Origin: Lentisphaerae bacterium RIFOXYA12_64_32
GTDB lineage: Bacteria > Verrucomicrobiota > Lentisphaeria > Oligosphaerales > YB12-FULL-65-16
DNA length: 36,636 nt
Assembly (NCBI GenBank): GCA_001803235.1
Contig: MHBL01000148.1
Span: forward strand, 67,392-104,027
Direction: 5' to 3'
Shown: one piece after another, positions 8,173-16,714 of the stretch
Position numbering within the stretch: the first letter of the stretch is position 1
Layout: each line of letters begins with the position of its first letter
The notes under the pieces: generated by a model
What the model was told of the DNA's origin: nothing
The model's database searches: none
What the model saw: the letters and a program-made list of their open reading frames with translations, nothing else
Program-made: the position numbers and the translations under genes

Positions 8173-8464
8173 CCGGGAGATTATCGAGACCATCAATAAG
8201 GCAATGCAGGACGAGTTTGAGTTGAGCCCGGGCGCCATGCGTCCAGAAGCGCAGTTGACTACGGATCTGGGCCTGGACAGTCTGGATTTTGTCGACATGG
8301 TGATCGTCCTCCAGAACGCCTTCCACATGAAGATCCGCGACGAGAAAGCCATACGGGAGATCCGGACACTCGGGGATATCCACCAGTTCGTCCTCAACAA
8401 GCATCGGGAGCTTGCCGCCAAGAGTGATCAGACCACCACAGACAACCGTGGCCCCACGACCTGA
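8165..8464 (+). CDS. Acyl carrier protein (ACP 1)
   Basis: A 99-residue ACP. The 4'-phosphopantetheine attachment site is Ser39 in LGLDSLDFVD, followed by the expected helix-2 hydrophobics. The last ~20 residues (AAKSDQTTTDNRGPTT) form a polar tail longer than in typical 75-80-residue ACPs. It carries growing chains for the KS, ketoreductase and dehydratases of this locus. No phosphopantetheinyl transferase gene is in the window, so it must be modified by one encoded elsewhere. Confidence 0.92.
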   Translation: MTDREIIETINKAMQDEFELSPGAMRPEAQLTTDLGLDSLDFVDMVIVLQNAFHMKIRDEKAIREIRTLGDIHQFVLNKHRELAAKSDQTTTDNRGPTT

Positions 8465-8507
8465 TACCGGAAACCACCGGCGCCGTCACCGGGCGGCCGC
8501 CTTGCTG

Positions 8508-9239
8508 ATGAACCTGACGGTCTACCCGTTGCTGGCGCTGCTGACGTTGCTGGGCATCGTTCTATTCCCGCTGGGATTCCTGCTCTGGCGGCTCCTGACC
8601 GCGTGGTCCGCAAGACGCATCACGCGCCATTTTGTCTGGTTGTATGGTCAAGGCTGGCGCTGGATCGTCTCACCGTTTGTCCACTTTCGTCTGGAGGGTC
8701 TGGAGAAGGCAAGTCTCCGGCAGCCCTGCATCATGGTCGTCAATCACCTCTCCTACTTTGACACCTATTGTATGGCCGCTCTGCCCTTTCATAACGCCGC
8801 TTTCGCGGTGCGTTCCTGGCCGTTCAAGATGATCTGGTACAGCGCTTTCATGCATCTGGCACGATACCTGAACGTGGAGGGAACGGACTGGTCCGTGGTC
8901 GCCGAGCAGGCCAGCCGCGAGCTGGCGGATGGCGGATGCCTGGTGTTTTTTCCGGAAGGGCACCGGAGTCGGGACGGGAAGATGCGCCGGTTTCACTCGG
9001 GAGCCTTCAAATTGGCTATTGACACCGGTGTCCCCTTGGTCCCGCTTTGCGTGGCCGGAACCGATGTGCTCCTGCCGCCCGGTAGTTTCCGGCTGCACCC
9101 GGCACGCGTCCATCTTCGGGCACTGCCTGCGATTGACCCGCGTCAGTTTCCCGAGATGCTCGGCCACCTTCACATGCGCAAGACCGTCCGGGAGATGATG
9201 GCCCGCAATGTTGCAGAAATGACAGCCGCCAATGTCTGA
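8508..9239 (+). CDS. PlsC-type 1-acyl-glycerol-3-phosphate acyltransferase
   Basis: A 243-residue membrane-bound acyltransferase. It has an N-terminal hydrophobic segment (about residues 3-27), the catalytic H-x4-D motif (NHLSYFD, His80, Asp85) and the second family motif FFPEGHRS. It should move an acyl group from ACP or CoA onto a lysophospholipid-like acceptor at the inner membrane. Start choice is uncertain: TTG 8412 and GTG 8448 are possible longer starts overlapping the ACP, but none has a clear ribosome-binding site and the ATG gives a natural N-terminus. PlsC-like proteins are standard members of aryl-polyene clusters and probably attach the product to its lipid anchor. Confidence 0.85.
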   Translation: MNLTVYPLLALLTLLGIVLFPLGFLLWRLLTAWSARRITRHFVWLYGQGWRWIVSPFVHFRLEGLEKASLRQPCIMVVNHLSYFDTYCMAALPFHNAAFAVRSWPFKMIWYSAFMHLARYLNVEGTDWSVVAEQASRELADGGCLVFFPEGHRSRDGKMRRFHSGAFKLAIDTGVPLVPLCVAGTDVLLPPGSFRLHPARVHLRALPAIDPRQFPEMLGHLHMRKTVREMMARNVAEMTAANV

Positions 9240-10569
9240 CCCTGAGAATCTCTGTGGATGCACGAGCCCGCCGGGCCGGATGCCGGACCTGGAATTCCAG
9301 TCGGAGGACGTCCTTGCGGCACTGCAGGACACGCTCCTGCGTGAGCATGTGCGCTATGCCGCCGAACACTCCCCCTTCTACCGGCGGCTCTTCGCCAGCA
9401 CCGGCCTCCGACCGGACGCCATTCACTCGGTGAACGATTTGGGTGCGCTCCCGTTCACGACCAAGTCCGACTTGGAGACGAACAATCCCGATTTCCTCTG
9501 CACCGATGCTGGTGACATCATCGACATCTGCCTCTCGTCGGGCACCACCGGGAAACCGGTCGCCTTGATGCAGACTCGTTCGGATCTGGACCGTTTGGCG
9601 GTCAACGAGGACGTGTCGTTCCGGACCGCGGGAATAACCGCGCGCGACCGCGTCCTGATCGCCACTGCCCTCGACCGGTGTTTCATGGCAGGGTTGGCCT
9701 ATTTTCTTGGTCTGACCCGGATCGGCGCCACGGCCATCCGGGTCGGTTCCGGGAGCGCTTTCCTGCTGCTGGAGATGCTCCGGCAGCAACAGGCCACCGC
9801 TATGGTGGGCGTGCCGACCCTCATGCTTGCCGCCGCGGAGCGTTTGGTGAAGGACGGGGGCGACCCTGCCAGTCTCGGGGTGCGACGACTGATCTGCATC
9901 GGTGAGCCCATCCGGAACCAGGACCTGTCCCTGTCCGTCCTGGGTGAACGTCTCCGCGAACTGTGGGGTGCTCAGGTTTTCGGCACCTATGCCAGCACGG
10001 AGATGGCGACGGCGTTCTGTGAATGTGAACACGGGTTGGGCGGTCATCAGCACCCCGACCTGATCGCGGTGGAAATCGTCGATGAACAGGGACGCGTCCT
10101 GCCGCCCGGCGAGGTCGGCGAGGTGGTCGCCACGCCGCTGCAGGTCAAAGGCATGCCGCTGCTGCGGTTCAAGACCGGCGATGTGGCGGTTCTGCACACG
10201 GCCCCCTGCCCGTGCGGCCGGCGGACGCCCCGGCTCGGGCCGGTGCTGGGGCGCAAAGCCCAAATGCTGAAATGCCGCGGCACGACCGTCTATCCTCCCG
10301 CCATCGCCGCGGTGTTGCACGCCATACGCGAGGTCCAGGGCTACTACATCGAGGTCCACGACGAGTACGACCTCTCGGACCGCATTCGGGTGGTGGTGGG
10401 CGTCGAGGCCCCGGAGAGCGTTGACGGCACAGCCATTACCGACAGACTCGCCGCCAGTCTCCGGGTACGACCCGACGTGGTCATCGCCCCGATTGCGGCT
10501 GTGCAGCAGAAGACCGTACAGAGCGACAAGCGCAAACCCGTCACGTTTTTCGATTATCGAAGGCGATAG
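9232..10569 (+). CDS. PaaK-like adenylate-forming acyl ligase
   Basis: A 445-residue enzyme of the phenylacetate-CoA ligase (PaaK) branch. It shows the phosphate-binding P-loop SSGTTGKPVAL, the FGTYASTEMA adenine/acyl-pocket segment, a GVGEVVAT-like region, a C-x-C-G cluster (APCPCGRRTPRLGPVLGR) and the flexible C-terminal domain with RKAQMLKCRGTTVYP. It should activate a carboxylic acid with ATP and load it on CoA or ACP. Its place next to acyltransferase and ACP suggests starter-unit or free-acid activation, the job of the acyl-ACP synthetase in aryl-polyene clusters, though a PaaK-type enzyme also hints at an aromatic acid. It overlaps the PlsC gene by 8 bases. Confidence 0.82.
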   Translation: MSDPENLCGCTSPPGRMPDLEFQSEDVLAALQDTLLREHVRYAAEHSPFYRRLFASTGLRPDAIHSVNDLGALPFTTKSDLETNNPDFLCTDAGDIIDICLSSGTTGKPVALMQTRSDLDRLAVNEDVSFRTAGITARDRVLIATALDRCFMAGLAYFLGLTRIGATAIRVGSGSAFLLLEMLRQQQATAMVGVPTLMLAAAERLVKDGGDPASLGVRRLICIGEPIRNQDLSLSVLGERLRELWGAQVFGTYASTEMATAFCECEHGLGGHQHPDLIAVEIVDEQGRVLPPGEVGEVVATPLQVKGMPLLRFKTGDVAVLHTAPCPCGRRTPRLGPVLGRKAQMLKCRGTTVYPPAIAAVLHAIREVQGYYIEVHDEYDLSDRIRVVVGVEAPESVDGTAITDRLAASLRVRPDVVIAPIAAVQQKTVQSDKRKPVTFFDYRRR

Positions 10570-10570
10570 C

Positions 10571-11641
10571 ATGTCCGCACCGAAGCAACCTTGGGGTTCG
10601 AATTTCAGCCGCGCGGAGATCGACGCGAGCAAGCGCCATAACGGGCTTCTCTCGCTCGAGCTGGAGTTCAGCCGGGAGTGCAACCTGCAGTGCATCTACT
10701 GCTACGCGAGTTCGGGCCGGAAACTCCGGCAGGAATTGGATGTGAGCGAGATCTACCACGTGCTGGAGCAGGCCATTGCTCTTGGCGCACGGCGGATCAT
10801 CCTTCTCGGCGGCGGTGAACCGATGCTGTACCCGCACGCACTGGAAATCATGCGATTCCTGCAGAACCGCGGGATCGGCATGGACCTGTTCAGTAACGGC
10901 ACCCTCATCAACCGCGGGATTGCCGACGAACTGTTCCGGCTGGGCGTGGCGCCGGTCATCAAGATGAACAGCCTCCGGGAAGATGTCCAGGACTTGCTGG
11001 CCGGGGTTCCGGGGACGTTTCGCGCCATCCAGGCGGGCCTGGCCAACCTGGTTGCGGCCGGGTATCCCCGGAACGACCGTCCGCTGGGGGTCGAGACGAT
11101 CATCTGCCGGCAGAATATCGACGAGCTTCCAGAAATGTGGGTCTGGGCGCGTGAACGCCGGTTGGTGCCGTATTTCGAGATGATCACCTTCCAGGGCCGG
11201 GCCCGGCAGCATCTGAGCCTCAATGTCACCGTCGCCGAACTGCATGACCTTTTTCTGCGGCTGTCTGCCATCGACCGCGAACGTTACGGCATCGAATGGG
11301 AACCCCACCCGCCCATCGCCGCCCTGAGTTGCAACCGGCACGAGTACTCCTGCACCGTGAACTCGCGCGGCTATGTCCAGCCCTGCACTGGCGTGGATCT
11401 GACGATTGGCAATATCCGGCATACACCGCTGGCGGAGATCGTGCGCGGCAGTCCCGTATTGAGCGTATTGCGCAACGTCCGGGATCATATCAAGGGCGCA
11501 TGCTCGCAGTGCGAGATGCTGTCCCAATGCTATGGCTGCCGCGGCCTGGCCTACCACGTCACCGGTGACTTCCTCGCCGCGGATCCACTTTGCTGGCGAA
11601 ACCCGAAACAAGTGACGGACCACGACACGGCCGAGTCTTGA
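10571..11641 (+). CDS. Radical SAM/SPASM-domain enzyme
   Basis: A 356-residue protein starting one base after the ligase stop. The radical SAM cluster motif is C37-x3-C41-x2-C44 (ECNLQCIYC), followed by a GGGEP SAM-binding motif (LLGGGEPML). The C-terminus has a SPASM/Twitch-type Cys set: SCTVNSRGYVQPC, then GACSQCEMLSQCYGCRG and a final C near PLCW, so one or two auxiliary Fe-S clusters are expected. SPASM enzymes mostly modify peptides, but some act on small molecules. No precursor peptide is visible, so a role on the acyl or starter unit is inferred from operon position. Oxygen-sensitive chemistry implies an anaerobic or microaerobic host. Confidence 0.83.
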   Translation: MSAPKQPWGSNFSRAEIDASKRHNGLLSLELEFSRECNLQCIYCYASSGRKLRQELDVSEIYHVLEQAIALGARRIILLGGGEPMLYPHALEIMRFLQNRGIGMDLFSNGTLINRGIADELFRLGVAPVIKMNSLREDVQDLLAGVPGTFRAIQAGLANLVAAGYPRNDRPLGVETIICRQNIDELPEMWVWARERRLVPYFEMITFQGRARQHLSLNVTVAELHDLFLRLSAIDRERYGIEWEPHPPIAALSCNRHEYSCTVNSRGYVQPCTGVDLTIGNIRHTPLAEIVRGSPVLSVLRNVRDHIKGACSQCEMLSQCYGCRGLAYHVTGDFLAADPLCWRNPKQVTDHDTAES

Positions 11642-11668
11642 GATTTTGGGGATGCAAGGAATACACAC

Positions 11669-12121
11669 ATGAAGAACTACTGGATGTCATTCTGCTTCGC
11701 TCTCTGCCTGCTGCCGTCAGGATGCATAACGCGGCTGGCCTCGACCGTCGCACCTGGAGCGGAACTTCGGGCACTGGGCAAGGTGTTCGTTGTTCACTTT
11801 GACCCCGACAAGAGATACTTGAACACCATCATCGCAGATCAACTGACACTCATGGGGCATCCCGCGGCTACCGGCGAGAGGAATGAAATACCCAAGGATG
11901 TCGACACGTTAGTGACGTACAAAGACAACTGGCAATGGGATATGGCCAACTACATGATCAGGATCACCATTCAGTTCAGAAACGGAAGGAATGAGACCCT
12001 GCTCATTTCCGGTGAGTCCTATCGCACTTCGCTGGCTCGTAGGTCGCCTGAAGTGATGATCAAGGAGACATTGACCAAAATGCTCGACGAACTGGAGAAG
12101 AAAGAACCGATCCCGAAATGA
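11669..12121 (+). CDS. Predicted small lipoprotein of unknown function
   Basis: A 150-residue protein with a signal peptide and a lipobox-like LLPSGC (Cys19); the -3 residue is Pro or the box is shifted by one, so lipidation is likely but not certain. The mature part has a Rossmann-like alternation (GKVFVVHFDPDKRYLNTIIADQL) and a DTLVTYKDNWQWDMANYMIRI segment. I do not recognise a named domain, though the 'V-T-Y-x-D-x-W-x-W-D' stretch resembles small DUF4136-type outer-membrane lipoproteins. It sits between the radical SAM enzyme and the dehydratase and overlaps the latter by ATGA, so it belongs to the pathway operon. Confidence 0.6.
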   Translation: MKNYWMSFCFALCLLPSGCITRLASTVAPGAELRALGKVFVVHFDPDKRYLNTIIADQLTLMGHPAATGERNEIPKDVDTLVTYKDNWQWDMANYMIRITIQFRNGRNETLLISGESYRTSLARRSPEVMIKETLTKMLDELEKKEPIPK

Positions 12122-12588
12122 GTGGTATGAACACCAGCAAGGCTGACATCTCGCTGCCCATGGATGCACAGGATCTGCTGCCGCACCGTCCGCCCATGCG
12201 CCTCGTTGACCGGCTCATCGGCGAAGCGGACCAGGCCGGTACGGTCGAATGCCGGCTGCCGGCGGATTCCGTCGTGGCGGATGCCGCCGGCCAGATCGAG
12301 CCTGCGGCATTCCTCGAACTGATCGCCCAGGCCTACGCCGCGGTGAAAGGCTATGACGATCTTCTGCACCGCCAGCCGGTGCATGAGGGCTTCCTGGTCG
12401 GTTGTCGGCACGTGCGCATCCGGCAGCCTGCCCGGGTCGGACAGTTGCTCACAATACGGGTCAAGACCATCGGCATCCTGGCGGGGTTTGCCATAGCCGA
12501 AGGCGAGGTGTGGTGCGAGAAGGAGTTGCTCGCGTCGGGCACCGTCAAATTCTGGGTCCCCGCAGGTGAGGAAGGAAAGCCTCAGTGA
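12118..12588 (+). CDS. FabZ-like hotdog dehydratase subunit lacking the catalytic His
   Basis: A 156-residue hotdog-fold protein. It retains the FabZ N-terminal signature LLPHRPPMRLVDRL (residues 20-33) and the helix Glu (Glu67 in FLELIAQAYAA, matching Glu of FabZ LEAMAQA). The HFPGxPxxPG loop that should carry the active-site His reads DAAGQIEPAA here, so the His is missing. In FabZ dimers each active site takes His from one chain and Glu from the other. This protein can supply only the Glu half; the protein at 16316-16714 shows the opposite pattern. It probably takes part in dehydration of beta-hydroxyacyl-ACP. Confidence 0.75.
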   Translation: MSGMNTSKADISLPMDAQDLLPHRPPMRLVDRLIGEADQAGTVECRLPADSVVADAAGQIEPAAFLELIAQAYAAVKGYDDLLHRQPVHEGFLVGCRHVRIRQPARVGQLLTIRVKTIGILAGFAIAEGEVWCEKELLASGTVKFWVPAGEEGKPQ

Positions 12589-13220
12589 ACCACGCCTTCC
12601 CATCTCTCATCATCCTGCTGTTCCTTTGCGGCCTGCCGGGCGCCTGCGGAGAGGACACCGCTCTGTCCGCTGCCGACCGTGCGGTTCTGGCACGCCTTGA
12701 GGAAGCCGCCGGCCGCGTGACAACGCTGACCGCTGACATGGTCCAGGAGAAACGTCTGGCCGTATTCGCCGAGACGCTCGTGTCCAAGGGCCGGTTCTGC
12801 TTCGCCAAGCCGGACCGTCTCCGGTGGGAACTGACTGAGCCCGTGCGGACAGGGTTCGTACTGAATGGCCGGAAAGGCTACCGATGGCATGCGCGCGCGG
12901 AGATCCGCGAAGACTTCTCCATCAGCCGTGAGCCCGTCATGAAGGTGGTCGCCGACCAGCTCATGGCATGGACTCGAGCCGACTTCAAATGGATCCAGGA
13001 CGAATACAGGATCACCGTCCTTCAGGCAAGCCCGGCATCGCTCAGGCTTGACCCCAAGCGTGAGGGGATGTTGAAGTACGTTGACCACCTGCAGATCACC
13101 TTCGCCCCCGATGGCACGTACGTGTGCCAGGTAGACCTGTTTGAAAAAGACGGCGATTCAACGCGTCTTGAATTCCGCAACCCGGTGACCAACGGCCCGC
13201 TGCCGGACGACATCTTCTGA
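12585..13220 (+). CDS. LolA-family outer-membrane lipoprotein carrier-like protein
   Basis: A 211-residue exported protein starting at a GTG overlapping the upstream TGA (GTGA), with GAGGAAGGAAAG just ahead. It has a signal peptide (residues 1-20), then the LolA/LolB-type half-barrel pattern: ADMVQEKRLAVFAETLVSKGRF (key part first 20 residues), 'KPDRLRWELTEPVRTGFVLNG', and C-terminal paired strands. LolA-like proteins in aryl-polyene and flexirubin clusters stand next to an MMPL exporter and a DUF3261 lipoprotein, as here, and are thought to carry the lipidic product through the periplasm. Housekeeping LolA function is unlikely given the context. Confidence 0.82.
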   Translation: MNHAFPSLIILLFLCGLPGACGEDTALSAADRAVLARLEEAAGRVTTLTADMVQEKRLAVFAETLVSKGRFCFAKPDRLRWELTEPVRTGFVLNGRKGYRWHARAEIREDFSISREPVMKVVADQLMAWTRADFKWIQDEYRITVLQASPASLRLDPKREGMLKYVDHLQITFAPDGTYVCQVDLFEKDGDSTRLEFRNPVTNGPLPDDIF

Positions 13221-13237
13221 CCCGCCAAGATCCACGG

Positions 13238-15643
13238 ATGATGTTCGCCTCCCTTTACAGCCTGCTCTCCCGCCATCGCCGTCTCCTCCACTGGGGCACG
13301 GCAGTGGCAATTGTGCTCAGCATCGTCGCCTTCAGCAGGGTCCGGATGCGGGAAGACATCCGGGCCATGCTTCCGGACGGCCAATCCGAAGCGGCGACCG
13401 GCTTCCGATTGCTGGAACAGACCCCGGCCGCCCGCAAATTCCTGGTCAACCTGCACCGCGGCCCCGACACCCCGCCCGAAGTCCTCCTGGCGACCGCCAA
13501 CCGTTTGGCGGCGGCAATGGGCTCCCCCTGGTTCACCCGGGCGACCGCGGGCATACCCCCCGAATCAGGCGAGGCGTTCCTGGCATGGCTGGTGCACGCC
13601 CTGCCGTCCATCGCCACGGACGGTGATCTGCAGAAAGTAGCGTCCCGACTGAACGCGGATGATATCCGCCGCCAGCTTGACGAGGACTACGCGCGGCTGC
13701 TCTCGCCCGAAGGCTGGGCCATGAAACGACTGATCCAGGTTGACCCGCTGGATTTTCGGGCGATCAGCCTGGAACGGATGCGGTACATCAATCTGATGCC
13801 CAACCTGCGCCTGCAGGATGGGCACTTCATCAGCGCCGACGGGCAAGATGCCCTAATTCTGGCTGACGCCACCGTGGCGGTGACCGATTCCGGCAGAACC
13901 ACGGAGCTGCTGGCGCACTTCCAGCGTCTGGTTCGCGAGATTGTTCCCCCCGGGATCGAGGTGTCGTTCATCAGCGGCCACCGGTACACGGCCGCCAATG
14001 CCGACGCGATCAAGCATGACCTGGTCGTGGTGCTCACTGTTTCCTCGCTCGTGCTTCTTGCCATATACCTGACATGCCTGCGCAGTTGGCGAGCGCTCTA
14101 TGTCTTCCTGATGCCCGCCGCCGTACTGTGTCTTGCCGGGCTCGCGGTCTCAGTATTCTACGGAACCGTGTCGGCGATTACCATCGGGTTCGGTGCCGTA
14201 CTGCTGGGAATCGCCGATGACTACGGCATCCACGTCTTCTTTTCCCTGCGAGACGACAAGAAGGACCCGGTTACGATCATGAGGGACGTGTCGTTGCCCA
14301 TTCTTTTCGCCGGCGCCACCATCCTGGGCGCGTTTGGAGTCCTGCTGTTCTCCGATCTGCCGGGACAGCGGCAACTCGCGGTTTTCTCGGTCGTGGGCAT
14401 CGGCATGACCCTCGCCGTGTCGCTGCTTCTGCTGCCGCACCTGCTCCTGCCGACCACGGGCGCACCCGTCGCCCCAGAACCCGTCTCGCGGGCGCGGCGT
14501 GCCCCGCCGCCGCGTGGCCTGGTCCTGGGCGTGTGGCTGGCCGTGCTGGTTTTCTTTGGCTGGCAGTGCACCCAGTTGACGTTCAACGGTGACTTCCGCG
14601 CCATGACCAGGGTTCCCCCGGAAATTGTCACGGCCGAGAAGACCATCGAATCCACGTGGGGGAATCTGCGCAACCACGCCATCCTGTTCTCGCCAGGCCC
14701 TGACCTGGCATCCGCCCTGGCGCTCAACGACCGTGTGTTCGAGTTCTGGCGTGACCAGTTGCCCGCCGGCGGACTGGTCAGCCTGGCACCGCTCCTGCCG
14801 GGGCCCGCCGTGGCCGCGGCCAACCGTGAACGGTGGGTCGAATTCTGGCGGGATGAAGCACGTTGCGGAGTCGGCGATCTGGTTCAGAAGGAAGGAATCC
14901 GCCTGGGGTTTGCCACCCGTGCGTTTGCGCCGTTCTCCGCGCTTGTCTCGACGGCGCCGGCCCCGACGTCGGTCGAAGATCTCCGTCAAGCCGGCCTGGG
15001 TGCATGGCTGGACTCGCTGATTGTGGAGGCGGACGGACAGGTGATGGTGCTGACCATGGTGCCGGATACGCCGGCAACCATGGACATCTTCGCCCGGAAC
15101 GCAGCGCTCATGCCCGGCGTCCGGCTGGTCTCGCCGTCATCCATCAGTCGGACGTTGCGCCAGTCAGTGGGGGCGGATTTCGTCAGACTCACCGGCCTGG
15201 CAGCGGCCGTCGTGCTCGGCCTGCTGCTGCTGTTCTTTCGCGACCTCAAGAAAGTGGCGGTCTCGTTGGTTCCGGTCGTAACCTCGCTGCTGGTCGCGAT
15301 CGGTGCGCTCGCCATGTTCCACGTCGAACTGACTGTGTTCAACGTCATCGCGGCCGTGCTGGTCATCGGTCTGGGCGTGGACGGCGGTGTCTTCATGGTC
15401 TGTAAGATTGCCGGCGGACATGACCACGACACCGAACGGGCCATGCGGGTCTCCAGCCTGACCACGATGGCCGGGTTCGGCGGGCTCATCCTCGCCCGGC
15501 ACCCGGCCCTGCATTCCATCGGGATCACCGTGCTGCTGGGGATCAGTACCGAACTGTTTGCCGTCTTGTGGGTAATCCCCGCGCTATACCGGCCGGCTGA
15601 CGCGCCATCTTTGGCAGAACCATTGCCAGCTCAGGCCCCATGA
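13238..15643 (+). CDS. MMPL/RND-family exporter
   Basis: An 801-residue inner-membrane transporter. It has the duplicated RND/MMPL architecture: TM1 (~17-33), a periplasmic domain, a TM2-6 bundle (~265-400), TM7 (~427-445), a second periplasmic domain, and TM8-12 (~645-790). Conserved intramembrane motifs are GIADDYGIHVFFSLRDD in the first half and GLGVDGGVFMVCK in the second, with the acidic residues used in proton coupling. It belongs to the 'predicted exporter' group found in aryl-polyene clusters and should move the lipid-linked product across or out of the inner membrane, handing it to the LolA-like carrier. It overlaps the next gene by ATGA. Confidence 0.88.
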   Translation: MMFASLYSLLSRHRRLLHWGTAVAIVLSIVAFSRVRMREDIRAMLPDGQSEAATGFRLLEQTPAARKFLVNLHRGPDTPPEVLLATANRLAAAMGSPWFTRATAGIPPESGEAFLAWLVHALPSIATDGDLQKVASRLNADDIRRQLDEDYARLLSPEGWAMKRLIQVDPLDFRAISLERMRYINLMPNLRLQDGHFISADGQDALILADATVAVTDSGRTTELLAHFQRLVREIVPPGIEVSFISGHRYTAANADAIKHDLVVVLTVSSLVLLAIYLTCLRSWRALYVFLMPAAVLCLAGLAVSVFYGTVSAITIGFGAVLLGIADDYGIHVFFSLRDDKKDPVTIMRDVSLPILFAGATILGAFGVLLFSDLPGQRQLAVFSVVGIGMTLAVSLLLLPHLLLPTTGAPVAPEPVSRARRAPPPRGLVLGVWLAVLVFFGWQCTQLTFNGDFRAMTRVPPEIVTAEKTIESTWGNLRNHAILFSPGPDLASALALNDRVFEFWRDQLPAGGLVSLAPLLPGPAVAAANRERWVEFWRDEARCGVGDLVQKEGIRLGFATRAFAPFSALVSTAPAPTSVEDLRQAGLGAWLDSLIVEADGQVMVLTMVPDTPATMDIFARNAALMPGVRLVSPSSISRTLRQSVGADFVRLTGLAAAVVLGLLLLFFRDLKKVAVSLVPVVTSLLVAIGALAMFHVELTVFNVIAAVLVIGLGVDGGVFMVCKIAGGHDHDTERAMRVSSLTTMAGFGGLILARHPALHSIGITVLLGISTELFAVLWVIPALYRPADAPSLAEPLPAQAP

Positions 15644-16359
15644 TCCGAACTCCCCTCATGCTCGCGGTCCTCGGGATGGTCACCCTGGCGCTCGGAGGAT
15701 GCCGCCATGCGCCGTTCTCCCCGCCCCAGCTTTCGCCCACACGACCGCTGACCGCCCAGGTATTGGCCGGCGGCGTCTGGACACGCGGCCCTGGCGTCTA
15801 TCGTCTGCGTCTGACAGTGGTTGCCAAGCGGTACTGGAGCAAGGTACCGTTGACCGGGTTCATGGAATTCGACACGGGCCGGCGTGAGATCCGTCTGGTG
15901 GTGATGAATGACATGGGCGGCAAGCTGTTTGATATCACCGTCTCACGGGACGCCGTGGCCGAACACTGGCTGATGCCGGACCAGCCCCGGCTCCACGGTT
16001 TCGCAACGGCGCTGGCCGGGAGTGTCCGGCGCATCTTCCTGGAACCACAGGCGGACGCTGGCGATTCCGTGTGTGTCGAGCCGTACACGTACGTGCTGCG
16101 GCGGCATGAGCCCGACCGGGAGTCATGTTTCGTGTTTGGCGGAAACGGCAACGTCCTGCTCGAGAAAAGCGGCCGAGGCCCTGGCGGGAAATGGCACGTG
16201 TACTACTACGACCACCGTCCGGTGGGAGAACGCCTGGTTCCCTTTGGCATCGTGATGGATGACCACCAGACTGGATACCGGCTGACGCTATGGATCGAAA
16301 CAGTAAGGCGGACCGATGAGCAGACTGAAGCAGGCAACCGCGGCAGCGGCGCTGGGTGA
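15640..16359 (+). CDS. DUF3261-like lipoprotein
   Basis: A 239-residue lipoprotein with a clear lipobox (LALGGC, Cys21) after a hydrophobic signal. The body follows the DUF3261 pattern: a beta-rich domain that starts with 'Y-R-L-R-L-T-V-V-A' and continues with GFMEFDTGRREIRLVVMNDMGGKLF-type strands (key part first 20 residues). This lipoprotein family always appears beside MMPL exporter and LolA-like genes in aryl-polyene clusters and is presumed to act at the outer membrane, in a LolB-like manner. It overlaps both neighbours, by 4 bases at the start and 44 bases at the end. Confidence 0.75.
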   Translation: MIRTPLMLAVLGMVTLALGGCRHAPFSPPQLSPTRPLTAQVLAGGVWTRGPGVYRLRLTVVAKRYWSKVPLTGFMEFDTGRREIRLVVMNDMGGKLFDITVSRDAVAEHWLMPDQPRLHGFATALAGSVRRIFLEPQADAGDSVCVEPYTYVLRRHEPDRESCFVFGGNGNVLLEKSGRGPGGKWHVYYYDHRPVGERLVPFGIVMDDHQTGYRLTLWIETVRRTDEQTEAGNRGSGAG

Positions 16360-16714
16360 CTGTCAGAGTCCGGATTCGACGACCGGCTGCCGCCACTACC
16401 GGTTCGACTCTGGCTTTGTCGGCTTTGCCGGACACTTCCCCGGGCATCCGATCCTTCCCGCGCTCGTGCAGATCCTGGCCGGCGAGACGCTGGCTGAAGC
16501 CTGGTGTGGCAGACCGCTGCAACTGACCGCCATCGAGAATGCCAAGTTTGTCCGTCCACTGTCCCCTGGACAGAAGGTGCTGGTGCAGTGCCAGAGACGT
16601 GACGTCAAGAACAAGACCGCGGCCGGTATGACGTGCGAAGTCCGCATCAGTGTCGACGACAACCTCGCCGCGTCGTTCGTTCTTGTCCTGTCGGAAAAGG
16701 AAACCCGACCATGA
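16316..16714 (+). CDS. ApeI/FabZ-like hotdog dehydratase with His but no Glu
   Basis: A 132-residue hotdog protein beginning inside the end of the DUF3261 gene. It carries the active-site loop GFAGHFPGHPILPALVQIL with His40. The position of the FabZ catalytic Glu, six residues after the loop's last Pro, is Leu54, with Gln52 nearby. This 'HFPxxPILPxxxQ' form is typical of dehydratase-like proteins in aryl-polyene clusters. It complements the 12118-12588 protein, which has Glu and lacks His, and a mixed dimer would assemble exactly one complete active site. It could also function alone with a different acid/base residue. It overlaps the thioesterase by ATGA. Confidence 0.78.
   Translation: MSRLKQATAAAALGDCQSPDSTTGCRHYRFDSGFVGFAGHFPGHPILPALVQILAGETLAEAWCGRPLQLTAIENAKFVRPLSPGQKVLVQCQRRDVKNKTAAGMTCEVRISVDDNLAASFVLVLSEKETRP

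Noticed and set aside
8412..8507. Longer N-terminus for the PlsC-like protein (TTG 8412 or GTG 8448)
   Set aside because: No ribosome-binding site, and the extra residues are Arg/Pro-rich and not part of the family fold; not fully excluded.
9016..10695. A 559-codon minus-strand frame opposite the PaaK-like ligase
   Set aside because: No motifs, and the plus strand carries an intact adenylate-forming enzyme with its conserved core motifs.
12585..13220. Housekeeping lolA
   Set aside because: It is overlapped and surrounded by dehydratase, MMPL and DUF3261 genes, the context of pathway-specific LolA-like proteins.
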